Of a stretch of DNA of 64,000 nucleotides, positions 32,721 to 41,028 are shown in pieces. Numbering within the stretch: the stretch's first letter is position 1; every line of letters starts with the position of its first letter. The stretch is from Pelotomaculum sp. GTDB lineage: Bacteria; Bacillota; Desulfotomaculia; Desulfotomaculales; Pelotomaculaceae. The stretch spans positions 62,001 through 126,000 of the forward strand of contig JAHDOA010000016.1 in assembly GCA_018435055.1 (NCBI GenBank), written 5' to 3'. The notes under the pieces were generated by a model, which was given only the letters and a program-made list of their open reading frames with translations, made no database searches and was not told where the DNA came from. A program made the position numbers and the translations under genes.

Positions 32721-33593
32721 ATGATGAGGTTTAGGAACACAGGGCAAAAAGCGGGGATGTTCGTGCTGCTGCTAAGCATCCTTTTAGTCGTGCTGCCTTT
32801 AGCCGCTTATGGGGAGGGCGGTGACGGCACGGGCAATTCCCGGGGGGTTTTTAAGCCTCTGGGTTTGGTATCGGCCACTCTTACGGATGGAACTAGTATT
32901 ATGGATGCGGAGAATGTACCATTGCAGCCGGAAATCACCATGCATTTCGACAAGAATGTTGTCTACTTAATCTACTGGGAAAGAAATAAACGGTGTTTTC
33001 ACCTTTATGATGAAGATGGTCAGGAGCAGGAGCTTAAACTAAGCAAAATTGATGATACTGTAGATTTTTCCAAAAGGCAATATATCTGGGTGGAACCGGC
33101 CAAAGTCCTTGCTCCGGGGACCAGCTACACGTTATATATTGCGCCCGGGCTGCTGGCCAAAAATGGTGGCTCCACACTTTCCATGACCACCAACAACCAG
33201 GGGGTAACGATCAAGTTCAGAACGGCCGGTGAAAAAACAGTTCAAATTGCCCCGCCAGCTTTACCGGAGGGGAATACTCCATCTGTCGCTGCTGCCGGCA
33301 GTGGAAGTACTGTTCCTGGCGCCAATCCGGCTACAGATAATGTCTCTCTGAACGGTGACAGCCCGGCAGCAAGTAAATCTGACACTGGAACCACCGCAAA
33401 TCAGAATGAAACAGCCCCAACCGTTCCTGCGGCGCCGGGCGAGGTGGATGAGGCCAAGTTTGCAGCGTTGCAGCGAGGCCGGATGATGCAAAACTATGTG
33501 GCTATATCAGCTGTGATTCTGTTGGCGGGATGGGTGGCTGTGGAAGTATTCAGGAGAAAAAGGCAAATAGCGAGGGGAGCAAAAGATGATTAA
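32721..33593 (+). CDS. Secreted, membrane-anchored Ig-like (Big_5) protein
   Basis: A signal peptide (MFVLLLSILLVVLPLAAYG) is followed by a Big_5/SbsA-type domain (about 50-175: ITMHFDKNVVYLIY ... VLAPGTSYTLYIAPGLLAKN), a Pro/Ser/Thr/Asn-rich linker (about 180-245) and a C-terminal membrane helix with an RRKRQ stop-transfer signal. The product is an external domain on a stalk. It sits inside an ECF-transporter operon and may present substrate or stabilise the S component; that is inference. ATG at 32721 follows GGAAGGGAAGAAAT?-type purines. The same Ig-like family is fused to XRE at 22386. Confidence 0.72.
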   Translation: MMRFRNTGQKAGMFVLLLSILLVVLPLAAYGEGGDGTGNSRGVFKPLGLVSATLTDGTSIMDAENVPLQPEITMHFDKNVVYLIYWERNKRCFHLYDEDGQEQELKLSKIDDTVDFSKRQYIWVEPAKVLAPGTSYTLYIAPGLLAKNGGSTLSMTTNNQGVTIKFRTAGEKTVQIAPPALPEGNTPSVAAAGSGSTVPGANPATDNVSLNGDSPAASKSDTGTTANQNETAPTVPAAPGEVDEAKFAALQRGRMMQNYVAISAVILLAGWVAVEVFRRKRQIARGAKDD

Positions 33594-34035
33594 CAGGCGC
33601 ATTGTAATAGGGATACTGCTGCTTACCCTTGTAATAGGAGGGGCTTTCCTTTTTGAAAAGGTAACCAGAGTTCAAGGGAGCCAAAATGGCAAACTTGTAC
33701 CCGTCGTTCAAAACGATAAAACCATAGCCTATTTGGACGCTGGTGTGATCAGGCAATTGAGCTGTGAGGAGCGTGAGTTGAAACAAGGCCAGGGCGGTTC
33801 CGGCAGCGATAATGCAGTGTCACTCAGCTTTGCGCTTGGCTCAGCGGGAATTGTTGATTATGAATACGTCGAGGTAACAGGTTTAGGCGACAGCGAGGAA
33901 TTCAAGCTAAAGCAAGAGGAAATGGAAGGTATTACCCTGTCTTCAAATAGCAACGGTACCTTTTCGATGGTCAATAAATCAGGTGGAAATCGAGTCATGG
34001 TAAAAGAGGTAACCAGGTTTTATGCAGCTGATTAA
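33586..34035 (+). CDS. Hypothetical membrane-anchored protein of the ECF operon
   Basis: The 149 residues begin with a single N-terminal membrane helix (IVIGILLLTLVIGGAFLF) and continue as an extracellular polar domain (LVPVVQNDKTIAYLDAGVIR ... GIVDYEYVEVTGLGDSEEF). It overlaps the preceding gene by 8 bases and lies 25 bases before the next, so it belongs to the same transcript. Family not recognised. Confidence 0.7.
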   Translation: MINRRIVIGILLLTLVIGGAFLFEKVTRVQGSQNGKLVPVVQNDKTIAYLDAGVIRQLSCEERELKQGQGGSGSDNAVSLSFALGSAGIVDYEYVEVTGLGDSEEFKLKQEEMEGITLSSNSNGTFSMVNKSGGNRVMVKEVTRFYAAD

Positions 34036-34060
34036 TATTAAGGTGGGGGTATGGGTATAA

Positions 34061-34651
34061 ATGGAAGAGTTAAAAAGCCGGGAAATACCAACCGGCATGG
34101 AAAATCCGGCGGACAGTTTTATCTTCAACATAGGTCTGGCTGATGTGATCAGGCTGACCATGTTCGGGACTTTAATCAGCGTCAGCAGGTTTGTGTTCCA
34201 GATGCCCATTGGAGTGCCGGGCCATACCAGCGTGTATTGGATGGGACTGCTGATGTTGGGGAAAGGCTTGATCCCCAAGTTCGGCGCCGGAACAATCATG
34301 GGTATCGTCTCGGGGATCCTGGCCATTGTCTTCGGTTTGGGTAAAGAAGGCCCGTTGATGGCTTTCAAGTGCATTATACCCGGGGTGTTGCTGGACATTC
34401 TGGCGTTTTTATTCTTTAATAAGCTGGAATCAATATGGGTGGGCGTTATCATCGGGGCCTTAATCAGTTGGTCCAAACTGCTGACCAGCATAGTCCTGGG
34501 CATTATCCTTGATATTCCAATGGTTTTCCTGGCGATGGGATTTGGTTATGCCACCTTGCTGCACGTAGTTTTCGGCGCTGCCGGGGGAGTGCTGGCGGCG
34601 GTATTAATCAAGCGATTGAAGCCGCGGTTGAGCGCCTCCTGGCAAAACTGA
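34061..34651 (+). CDS. Probable ECF transporter S component (substrate-binding membrane protein)
   Basis: The 196 residues form about six hydrophobic segments with few charges (GHTSVYWMGLLMLGKGLIPK, GAGTIMGIVSGILAIVFGLG, WVGVIIGALISWSKLL). The size, topology and position in an operon with EcfT fit an S component, the subunit that captures a vitamin or metal. The substrate cannot be named. GGTGGGGG upstream is the ribosome site. Confidence 0.65.
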   Translation: MEELKSREIPTGMENPADSFIFNIGLADVIRLTMFGTLISVSRFVFQMPIGVPGHTSVYWMGLLMLGKGLIPKFGAGTIMGIVSGILAIVFGLGKEGPLMAFKCIIPGVLLDILAFLFFNKLESIWVGVIIGALISWSKLLTSIVLGIILDIPMVFLAMGFGYATLLHVVFGAAGGVLAAVLIKRLKPRLSASWQN

Positions 34652-34705
34652 CCTCTGTCGCATTGCCGGGAACATTTATCATTAAGAAAGGGACGTCGGT
34701 TTGAC

Positions 34706-35440
34706 ATGAAAATATATGTGGGTATTGATGACACAGACAGTATCGAACAGGGGGCGACCGGGCAGTCAGCCAACCAGTTAATCAAGCTTATAGAAAATCA
34801 GCGCTGGGGAAGCTGTCAGGGTCTTACCCGCCATCAACTGCTTTTACATCCGGATATAGCCTATACCTCTCACAATAGCTCCATGTGTTTCACCGCTGAT
34901 ATTGAAGCGATATATCTGAATTCTCTGATCGAAGAAGCAGGTAAATTTTTGGAGAGAGACAGCGCACCCGGCTCCGACCCCGGACTTTGCGTAGTGGCAG
35001 CGGAACAACTGCAGGGTGCGGAGGAACTGATAGCTTATGGTTATGAAACTAAGAAAAGGATCGTGACCAAAGAAGAAGCCTATACACTGGCAAGAAAGCT
35101 GGGCGTACACCTTTCTGAACATGGCGGCACGGGTCTCGGTGTAATCGGGGCGCTGGCGGGAGTAGGCTTAAGAATGACCAATAACGATGGGCGCTTCCAG
35201 GGCAGGTTAAAGATTAAAAAACCAGGAGCAACCATTAGTGTGGCTGAGATCAAAAGCAGCAGCCCGGTGGACAGGGTGCAGAGTGTGGATGGTTATGTTC
35301 TCCAGGAGAATGAAGAAGTCAGGCTGGGCGAAAAGTTGAAGACCGTGCTTCTGGACGGCATGCGCAACCTGCTGGTTTACCGGCGGGAGAGCGGGCGCGA
35401 ATGGGAAACCTGTACCAATGCACACCTGGAAAATTATTGA
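34706..35440 (+). CDS. TiaS-like protein (GIDDTDS family)
   Basis: The protein starts MKIYVGIDDTDSIEQGATGQ, the signature of the catalytic N-terminal part of archaeal tRNA(Ile2) agmatinylcytidine synthetase TiaS. The 244 residues also include LSEHGGTGLGVIGALAGVGLRM. The bacterial form lacks the OB-fold and zinc-ribbon parts of TiaS, so its target is uncertain; RNA modification or a kinase-like role is possible. The start has GAAAGGGACG upstream. It follows the ECF operon with a 54-base gap. Confidence 0.7.
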   Translation: MKIYVGIDDTDSIEQGATGQSANQLIKLIENQRWGSCQGLTRHQLLLHPDIAYTSHNSSMCFTADIEAIYLNSLIEEAGKFLERDSAPGSDPGLCVVAAEQLQGAEELIAYGYETKKRIVTKEEAYTLARKLGVHLSEHGGTGLGVIGALAGVGLRMTNNDGRFQGRLKIKKPGATISVAEIKSSSPVDRVQSVDGYVLQENEEVRLGEKLKTVLLDGMRNLLVYRRESGREWETCTNAHLENY

Positions 35441-35449
35441 GGTGATAAT

Positions 35450-35656
35450 ATGGATTTTTGGATTAAAAACGAAAGAGGCCAGGCTCAGTTCAAAGGCGGC
35501 AGGCATGACTGGCCGCAGGCCTCCGCGATAGCCGCCGGCTGTTTGCATTTCTCACTGGATGATGAGGATGAACTGGTGGCGGAAGAGGAACGTTCGTGTT
35601 ACAATTGCCGCTACCGGCGCTGGACCGAGCATTCCTTTATTTGCATGAAACGTTGA
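35450..35656 (+). CDS. Small cysteine-containing protein downstream of the TiaS-like gene
   Basis: The 68 residues start MDFWIKNERGQAQFKGGRHD and end SCYNCRYRRWTEHSFICMKR, with CxxC and a later Cys that could make a metal site. ATG at 35450 follows GAGGTGATAAT, 9 bases after the upstream stop, so it is co-transcribed. Family not recognised. Confidence 0.65.
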   Translation: MDFWIKNERGQAQFKGGRHDWPQASAIAAGCLHFSLDDEDELVAEEERSCYNCRYRRWTEHSFICMKR

Positions 35657-35723
35657 CCGGCGGCGAAAGTTTTCGTAACTGATAGCGCCGCTTGCGTGTA
35701 ATAGATCTTTAAGGGATGATGTT

Positions 35724-37727
35724 TTGGAAAAATCATTATTTTGTGCAATTTTGTCAGGATCGTGCCTTTATTTTTTTTATAAGATTTACCGGCGCATTTG
35801 TTATATCCGCCTGGGCAGGCCGGTCCGGCACACCGGCAGTAAGCTTGAACGCCTGAAATATTTTGCCGCCAATGTATTGGGGCAAAAAAAGGTCCGCCGT
35901 TATCCGTTCTTTGGCTTATGCCACGCTTTCATCATGTATGGTTTTGTGATCCTTTTGCCGGGTATTCCCAATATGGCCGCTGAAAGACTCTTTCACGCCG
36001 GCATCCCTTTCGTGGGAAACAACGCGCTGTACCTCTTGATCAAAGATCTGTTTATCATATTGGTTATTTTCGGCGTAATTGGCTGTCTTCTGCGGCGGAT
36101 GATTAGAAAGCCTGAATGGCTGAAGAACAATACAGAAGCCATAGGGCTCCTGTTGCTGATTTTTACCATCGTTTTGACTGAAGCGCTGTACCACGGGACT
36201 CACCAGGCGTTGCAGCCAGGCAGCGGTGCGCTTTGGCCCGCTCCACTGGCAGGGACGCTCTCCGGCTTATTTGTCAATAAACCGGCTGAGGTCATCGGTA
36301 CGGCAGCGGCAGTTTTCTGGTGGACGCACTTCCTGGCTATCTTTTCCTTGCTTTGGATAATCCCCAACTCCAAACACCTCCATATGCTCTTTGCCCCTTT
36401 TAACACTTACTGGCACTCGTTGGAGCACAGGGGGTCAGTAAAGGCCATCGCTCTGGACGATACGGCAGGCAAGAAGGCGGGAGTCAATAAGATGGAGGAT
36501 TTTACCCGGAAACAACTTTTCGAGGCTTACACCTGCACGAAGTGCGGGCGGTGCAACGACCAGTGTCCGGCCCACCAGTCCGGTGAACCGGTAAAGCCCA
36601 AGCCGCTACAGGGCCGTTTCCGCAAGCACATCGAAGAAAGGGCGCCCCTTTTGCTTAAGCATAGGTCTGGTCAGTTTGACAAAAAGGTTTCTTATGAAAA
36701 AAAGCAGCCGGTCAAAAAGAAAAAATTCATCGGCGATGTCTATAAGGAGGATTTTATCTGGGGTTGCGCCATGTGCGGGGGGTGCGAGGAAGCTTGTCCG
36801 GTTTCTGTCGAGCATACTCCAAAAATCATTGAAATGCGGCGCTACCTGGTCCTGAACAAAAAAGATTTTCCAGAAGAGATGCGGCGGTTTTTTACCAACG
36901 TCCAGTCATGCGGCAATCCCTGGGGAGTGGATCGTAATGGCGGCGGCAGCAGTCTGGTGAGTTCCGGTACCAGTATAATAACAAGAAATAGCGGGGAGGA
37001 ATATGTATTTTTTGCAGGTTGCGCCTCTTCTTTTGACACCAGCGCAAGCCACGCGGCCGCATCCTTGAAAAAGCTCATGAGAAAGGCTGGTGTGCCTTTT
37101 GCCACGCTTGGCGCAGACGAATGGTGTTGTGGGGAAACCGTCCGCAGGATGGGCAACGAAGAGCTCTTTCAGCAAATTGCAAAAAACAATATCGACAAAT
37201 GGAATAAGTTAGGGGTAAAGAAAATTATCACTTCTTGCGCCCACTGCTATAATACATTAAAGAATGAATACCCCCAGTTTGGCAGCAGGTGGGAAGTTAT
37301 ACACCACTCCGTCTTTCTGGCCGGCCTCTTAAGAGAAGGCAGGTTAAAGCTAAACAATAGCAGTTACAATAATATCACAATAACCTACCATGATCCTTGT
37401 TATCTCGGGCGATACAACGATGTCTACTACGAGCCGCGTGAAACATTGAGGGCAATGACTGGTGTGCGGCTGTTGGAAATGCAGCGCTCGGAGAACTGGT
37501 CCTTTTGCTGCGGGGCGGGCGGGGGCCGGTTTTGGAGCAAAGACGCATCGGAAAACCTGATTGCAGCTAACCGGTTGCAACAGGTCAATGCCACCGGCGC
37601 CTCTATTCTATGCACTGCCTGTCCGTACTGTAAACTGCTGTTGGAGAAGAATGCTGCCCGCCAGGGGCTGCCGGAGCTTCAGATACTGGACATTGCTGAG
37701 ATTCTGGAGAAAGCCGTACAAAAATAG
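35724..37727 (+). CDS. Membrane-bound Fe-S oxidoreductase (HdrD-like with NarI-like anchor)
   Basis: Residues about 1-235 form a membrane anchor of several helices related to respiratory b-type subunits (FFGLCHAFIMYGFVILLPGI, HFLAIFSLLWIIPNSKH). Two ferredoxin motifs follow: CTKCGRCNDQCP near 270 and CAMCGGCEEACP near 350. The C-terminal half carries two CCG domains (WCCGETVRRMG and FCCGAGGGRFW) as in heterodisulfide reductase HdrD/HdrB. It likely passes electrons between the membrane quinone pool and a thiol or ferredoxin partner. The start is TTG at 35724. It appears monocistronic, 667 residues and complete. Confidence 0.87.
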   Translation: MEKSLFCAILSGSCLYFFYKIYRRICYIRLGRPVRHTGSKLERLKYFAANVLGQKKVRRYPFFGLCHAFIMYGFVILLPGIPNMAAERLFHAGIPFVGNNALYLLIKDLFIILVIFGVIGCLLRRMIRKPEWLKNNTEAIGLLLLIFTIVLTEALYHGTHQALQPGSGALWPAPLAGTLSGLFVNKPAEVIGTAAAVFWWTHFLAIFSLLWIIPNSKHLHMLFAPFNTYWHSLEHRGSVKAIALDDTAGKKAGVNKMEDFTRKQLFEAYTCTKCGRCNDQCPAHQSGEPVKPKPLQGRFRKHIEERAPLLLKHRSGQFDKKVSYEKKQPVKKKKFIGDVYKEDFIWGCAMCGGCEEACPVSVEHTPKIIEMRRYLVLNKKDFPEEMRRFFTNVQSCGNPWGVDRNGGGSSLVSSGTSIITRNSGEEYVFFAGCASSFDTSASHAAASLKKLMRKAGVPFATLGADEWCCGETVRRMGNEELFQQIAKNNIDKWNKLGVKKIITSCAHCYNTLKNEYPQFGSRWEVIHHSVFLAGLLREGRLKLNNSSYNNITITYHDPCYLGRYNDVYYEPRETLRAMTGVRLLEMQRSENWSFCCGAGGGRFWSKDASENLIAANRLQQVNATGASILCTACPYCKLLLEKNAARQGLPELQILDIAEILEKAVQK

Positions 37728-37753
37728 CACTATAGCCATTTTGATTGTTCTGT

Positions 37754-37797
37754 TTACATGCAAGATGACAGGGGTTCGATCGCGTCATCGCTCACCA
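37754..37797 (+). pseudogene. 3' remnant of a tRNA-Val gene
   Basis: These 44 bases align without gaps to the 3' 44 bases of tRNA-Val (1991-2034), 36 identical, from the anticodon TTAC through CCA. The 5' half (acceptor, D arm) is absent. The following sequence also matches the tRNA-Val terminator region, so tRNA end and terminator were copied together. Confidence 0.8.
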
Positions 37798-37809
37798 AAA
37801 AATAAAAGC

Positions 37810-37848
37810 AACAGTGCCGGAGAGAACTTTTGGCGCTGTTATTTTTTT
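37810..37848 (+). terminator. Terminator behind the tRNA-Val remnant
   Basis: AACAGTGCC pairs with GGCGCTGTT (one T-G wobble), followed by seven T. It is homologous to the terminator at 2041-2076 and now ends the Fe-S oxidoreductase transcript. Confidence 0.85.
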
Positions 37849-37913
37849 CCTGCGACGATAAGCTTGAGCCTGGGCTAAATTATTGCCATCAACTTTTATG
37901 AGACCTCCTTCGG

Positions 37914-37942
37914 TTGAATAATTTTAATTTTTACTATATACT
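37914..37942 (+). promoter_or_regulatory. Probable sigma-A promoter of rplY
   Basis: TTGAAT (37914-37919) and TATACT (37937-37942) are 17 bases apart, about 88 bases upstream of the rplY start. Confidence 0.5.
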
Positions 37943-38029
37943 CCAATTAGGTCCTGAGAAGGAAGTGATAATGCATAACTGATAAGTTATAAAAAAGAGG
38001 TAATAAAGTAAAAGGAGAATTAAGAATAA

Positions 38030-38638
38030 ATGAACAAGGAATTAGAAGCGCAAGTAAGATCGGGAAGAAACAAGAGCCAAAAAAAGGAATTGCTAAAAAA
38101 GGGTTTTATCCCGGCGGTGGTCTACGGGAAAAACATGGACAGCATTGCTGTTTCGGTTAAAACCAACGAACTGAAAAAGATTGTGGAAGAAGCCGGCTCA
38201 AATGCACTGATTAATATGAAAATAAGACAAAACGAGAAAACCATCAACCACCAGGTGCTGGTTAAATCGGTACAGCACCATCCGGTGAACCGTACCTTGA
38301 TCCACGCTGATTTTCACCAGGTTTCATTAAAAGACAAGGTGACCGCCACCGTTAACATCCACCTTACCGGCATTGCCTCCGGTGTCACCAAAGGCGGAAT
38401 GCTGTCACAGTTATTATGGGGATTCGAGGTGGAATGTCTCGCCTCAAGTATTCCCGACACGTTTGTGGTGGACATTTCCAACCTGGAAATCGGAGAAGGA
38501 ATCACTCTGGCAGACCTTGAACTGCCGCCAGGTGTAAAGATAATTGGTGACGAGTGCGCTCTCGTGGTTTCCATCGCAGCAGGGCAAGCAGTCGAAGCAG
38601 ATTTACCAGTAATAGAGGAAGAAGAAGTGATAGCATAG
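38030..38638 (+). CDS. rplY: Ribosomal protein bL25, CTC form
   Basis: It binds 5S rRNA in the large ribosomal subunit. The 202 residues comprise the N-terminal L25 domain (about 1-95: GFIPAVVYGKNMDSIAVSV ... HPVNRTLIHADFH) and the C-terminal beta domain of the general-stress CTC type (about 100-185). An acidic tail follows. ATG at 38030 has AAAGGAGAATTAAGAATAA upstream. It is monocistronic between a terminator and a convergent hairpin. Confidence 0.93.
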   Translation: MNKELEAQVRSGRNKSQKKELLKKGFIPAVVYGKNMDSIAVSVKTNELKKIVEEAGSNALINMKIRQNEKTINHQVLVKSVQHHPVNRTLIHADFHQVSLKDKVTATVNIHLTGIASGVTKGGMLSQLLWGFEVECLASSIPDTFVVDISNLEIGEGITLADLELPPGVKIIGDECALVVSIAAGQAVEADLPVIEEEEVIA

Positions 38639-38748
38639 GCCAAGCAGCAGCGAGCAATATATATTACCGTAAAAAAGCGTTAACACCGTAGAAAACTCCT
38701 GTGCAATGCTTTTTTGTGCCAAACCATATCCCACAAAAGATAAAGTAT

Positions 38749-38785
38749 AGAAGCAAGTGTAAGTTTTCAATACACTTGCTTCTAT
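38749..38785. terminator. Bidirectional terminator between rplY and the phosphofructokinase gene
   Basis: AGAAGCAAGTGTA (38749-38761) pairs perfectly with TACACTTGCTTCT (38771-38783) around a 9-base loop, with T-rich flanks. It lies between convergent genes. Confidence 0.85.
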
Positions 38786-38820
38786 TAGTTTTGGCTCTAT
38801 AAACATAATGCAGATTGCAT

Positions 38821-40047
38821 TTATTTTAATCCATTATTAAAGATTTTCGGCACCTGGGGAGCCCGCACCCAGGACGGTTGGGGCAGCCCCGAGCCTAACA
38901 GCGGCCTGACATAAAACATAAAGGCGTCCGTGACGTTGTTCCCCGTCCGGTTAATGAATTCATCGGGCATAACTCTGGTCTGGGCAGCAATATCCTCAAA
39001 GCGGTCCAGGTGATAATCAACGGAATAGTTACCGGTCCGCCTGATGGTCACTGAGCCGTCCACATCATTCCACATGGCCATTTGGACGGCGCGTTCTCCC
39101 ACTTCACGGGCCTCATGCTGGTCAATATCGGACACGCAGCCGAAGAAAGAGCGCTGCAAGTAGCCAAAGGTGTCGCTGCGTACACGGGGAATGTCCAGTT
39201 TTTCTCTAATTTGCTCCGCTAACAGATCTCCCAGGGAGCGGGTGCCGGAAAGCTGTACATTGCCGTGGGCATCCTGCTCGTTGGACTTATTCAGCATTGT
39301 CACAATGGGTACCCCGGTTGCATCCTTGATCCCTTCAGAAACCGCAATGATACAGATCCCAAAGCGGTCATAAACTTCTTTGACATCCAGGAGAAACTGC
39401 TGTATGCTGAAGACCCTTTCCGGCAGATAGATGAGATGGGGTCCATCGGCTTCATGTTTTCTGGCGATGGCCGAAGAAGCGGTTAGAAAACCGGCGTGCC
39501 GGCCCATTACTACGCCGATATATACCCCGTTTAGAGCCCTGACATCAAGGTTGATACCCATAAAAGCCTGGGTGACAAACCTGGCTGCCGAACCAAAGCC
39601 GGGCGTATGGTCATTCAGCATTAAGTCATTGTCAATAGTTTTCGGCACATGGATGACCCGCAGGTCATAATTAGCCAGCATGGCTTCTTCGTTAACTATA
39701 CGGGCTGTATCCGCAGAATCATTACCGCCTATGTAAAAGAAATAGCGAATGTCATGGGCTTCTAGTACCCTGAATATATCGTGACAATAATTGCTGTCCG
39801 GCTTAATCCTGGTTGACAATAAAGCCGAGGACGGGGTTAAGGCAACCTGTTCCAGATTGTGCGAGGTTTCCTGGGTCAGGTCGAGAAAATCTTCATTAAC
39901 TATTCCCTCAACTCCTCTTAGAGCGCCATATACCCTGGTAACCTGGGTATATTTTTTGGCTTCCAATACTATCCCGGCGAGGGTCTGATTGATTACTGCG
40001 GTCGGCCCCCCGCTCTGGGCAATTAAAACCTTACCACCAATTCCCAT
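38821..40047 (-). CDS. Pyrophosphate-dependent 6-phosphofructokinase
   Basis: It phosphorylates fructose 6-phosphate reversibly, here probably with PPi. Key signatures are AQSGGPTAVINQ at the phosphate donor loop, YIGGNDSADTA (Asp where ATP enzymes have Gly), PKTIDNDL (Lys where ATP enzymes have Gly) and MGRHAGFLTA. The Asp/Lys pair is the established mark of PPi specificity. ATG at 40047 is chosen because GGAGG lies 6 bases upstream; ATG 40053 abuts that site. It stands alone with its own terminator. PPi-PFK plus the class V FBPase at 61870 suggests flexible glycolysis/gluconeogenesis. Confidence 0.92.
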   Translation of the reverse strand: MGIGGKVLIAQSGGPTAVINQTLAGIVLEAKKYTQVTRVYGALRGVEGIVNEDFLDLTQETSHNLEQVALTPSSALLSTRIKPDSNYCHDIFRVLEAHDIRYFFYIGGNDSADTARIVNEEAMLANYDLRVIHVPKTIDNDLMLNDHTPGFGSAARFVTQAFMGINLDVRALNGVYIGVVMGRHAGFLTASSAIARKHEADGPHLIYLPERVFSIQQFLLDVKEVYDRFGICIIAVSEGIKDATGVPIVTMLNKSNEQDAHGNVQLSGTRSLGDLLAEQIREKLDIPRVRSDTFGYLQRSFFGCVSDIDQHEAREVGERAVQMAMWNDVDGSVTIRRTGNYSVDYHLDRFEDIAAQTRVMPDEFINRTGNNVTDAFMFYVRPLLGSGLPQPSWVRAPQVPKIFNNGLK

Positions 40048-40053
40048 AACCAT

Positions 40054-40465
40054 CCTCCATAAAAAGATTTTGTTATTTGTATTCTCATGCCTGAAGAAAT
40101 AGAAACCAGCAATGAATAAATTACAAAGATAGGCCGGTTACTTCATAATATTTCTTTACCTGATTACTTTCCACAATTATTCCTGCATTTCCTTCCGGGA
40201 TAGCAGGAATGATCCAAGAAAACGGTAAAATGCCGCACAGGCAGGATTGCTGGTGTTAATCGTAGTATATTTATCTTGAAAAGGAATTTAACGGAGAACA
40301 ATATAATGAGAGATATGGGAAAGTAAAAAGTCGGCCAGGGGAGGGCATTCCGGGCTGATAGGAAGTTGCTGGAATTTAACAAAGGGATCAACAGGGGCGG
40401 CAGCGGCCATGCGGAAAACAAGGAATCATCCTAATGTAATTAAAAACCCGCGCCAGGGCGGGTCA
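40054..40465. other. Intergenic region
   Basis: No gene with a ribosome site is seen on either strand; apparent frames are short and hydrophobic. It probably contains the promoter of the phosphofructokinase gene (minus strand) and ends with the terminator of the gene at 40466. Confidence 0.4.
40441..40462 (-). terminator. Terminator of the hypothetical gene at 40466
   Basis: On the minus strand CCCGC-CCTG-GCGGG-type stem is followed by TTTTT; it directly follows the gene's stop codon. Confidence 0.65.
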
Positions 40466-40840
40466 TTAACGGTTAACCGGGGCGTTGTTTTTAAGTTTGT
40501 GGAGCAGGGCGAAAGCGGCAGCATCTTCCGGGATGCCGGCGCAGGTTTCTATTTCATCGTCCTTATAGAACCACTGGTCTGAATCTTTTTCGTAATTCAG
40601 GGTAAAACCCTTTGTTGTCCTTATTTTAAGCTCGTAAAGGAGCATAGAAAGCCTTGGCAGCCAGACCAGGTCGCCTACCTCACGCAGGGACAGCAGAATT
40701 TTTTTCTCCTTGACATGCCTTAGTATAATGGGCTCGATAATTGCCTCCCCCAATTCACCGTAAACAATAGTAAGGTCACCAACCTTTGGCTCCCAGGGGA
40801 GGTATTTCGCCAGCTCTTTGGCCAGGTCTACGCGGATCAC
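40466..40840 (-). CDS. Hypothetical protein, 124 residues
   Basis: This soluble acidic protein begins MIRVDLAKELAKYLPWEPKV and contains LREVGDLVWLPRLSMLLYEL and CAGIPEDAAAFALLHKL. There is no membrane segment and no cysteine cluster. It has a GGGGGTGCGCC ribosome region. The family is unknown to me; composition and codon use match neighbours, so it is likely a resident gene. It is monocistronic and divergent from the HtrA gene. Confidence 0.65.
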   Translation of the reverse strand: MIRVDLAKELAKYLPWEPKVGDLTIVYGELGEAIIEPIILRHVKEKKILLSLREVGDLVWLPRLSMLLYELKIRTTKGFTLNYEKDSDQWFYKDDEIETCAGIPEDAAAFALLHKLKNNAPVNR

Positions 40841-40950
40841 AGGCGCACCCCCTATAGATGCTAAACTAATTATAACTTTTTTTTACTAAAAAAGATATAA
40901 ACAGCACCTTAGAAAATACCTCTGGCAGTGATATATTAAATAGTATTAAC

Positions 40951-40979
40951 TTGTTTTTTTAAAGGTTACCTGCTATGCT
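40951..40979 (+). promoter_or_regulatory. Possible sigma-A promoter of the HtrA gene
   Basis: TTGTTT (40951-40956) and TATGCT (40974-40979) are separated by 17 bases and lie 50 bases upstream of the start. Confidence 0.4.
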
Positions 40980-41028
40980 TAATTTCAAAAAAAAATAAAA
41001 TGATAGTATAAGAAGGGGGCAATAAGAC

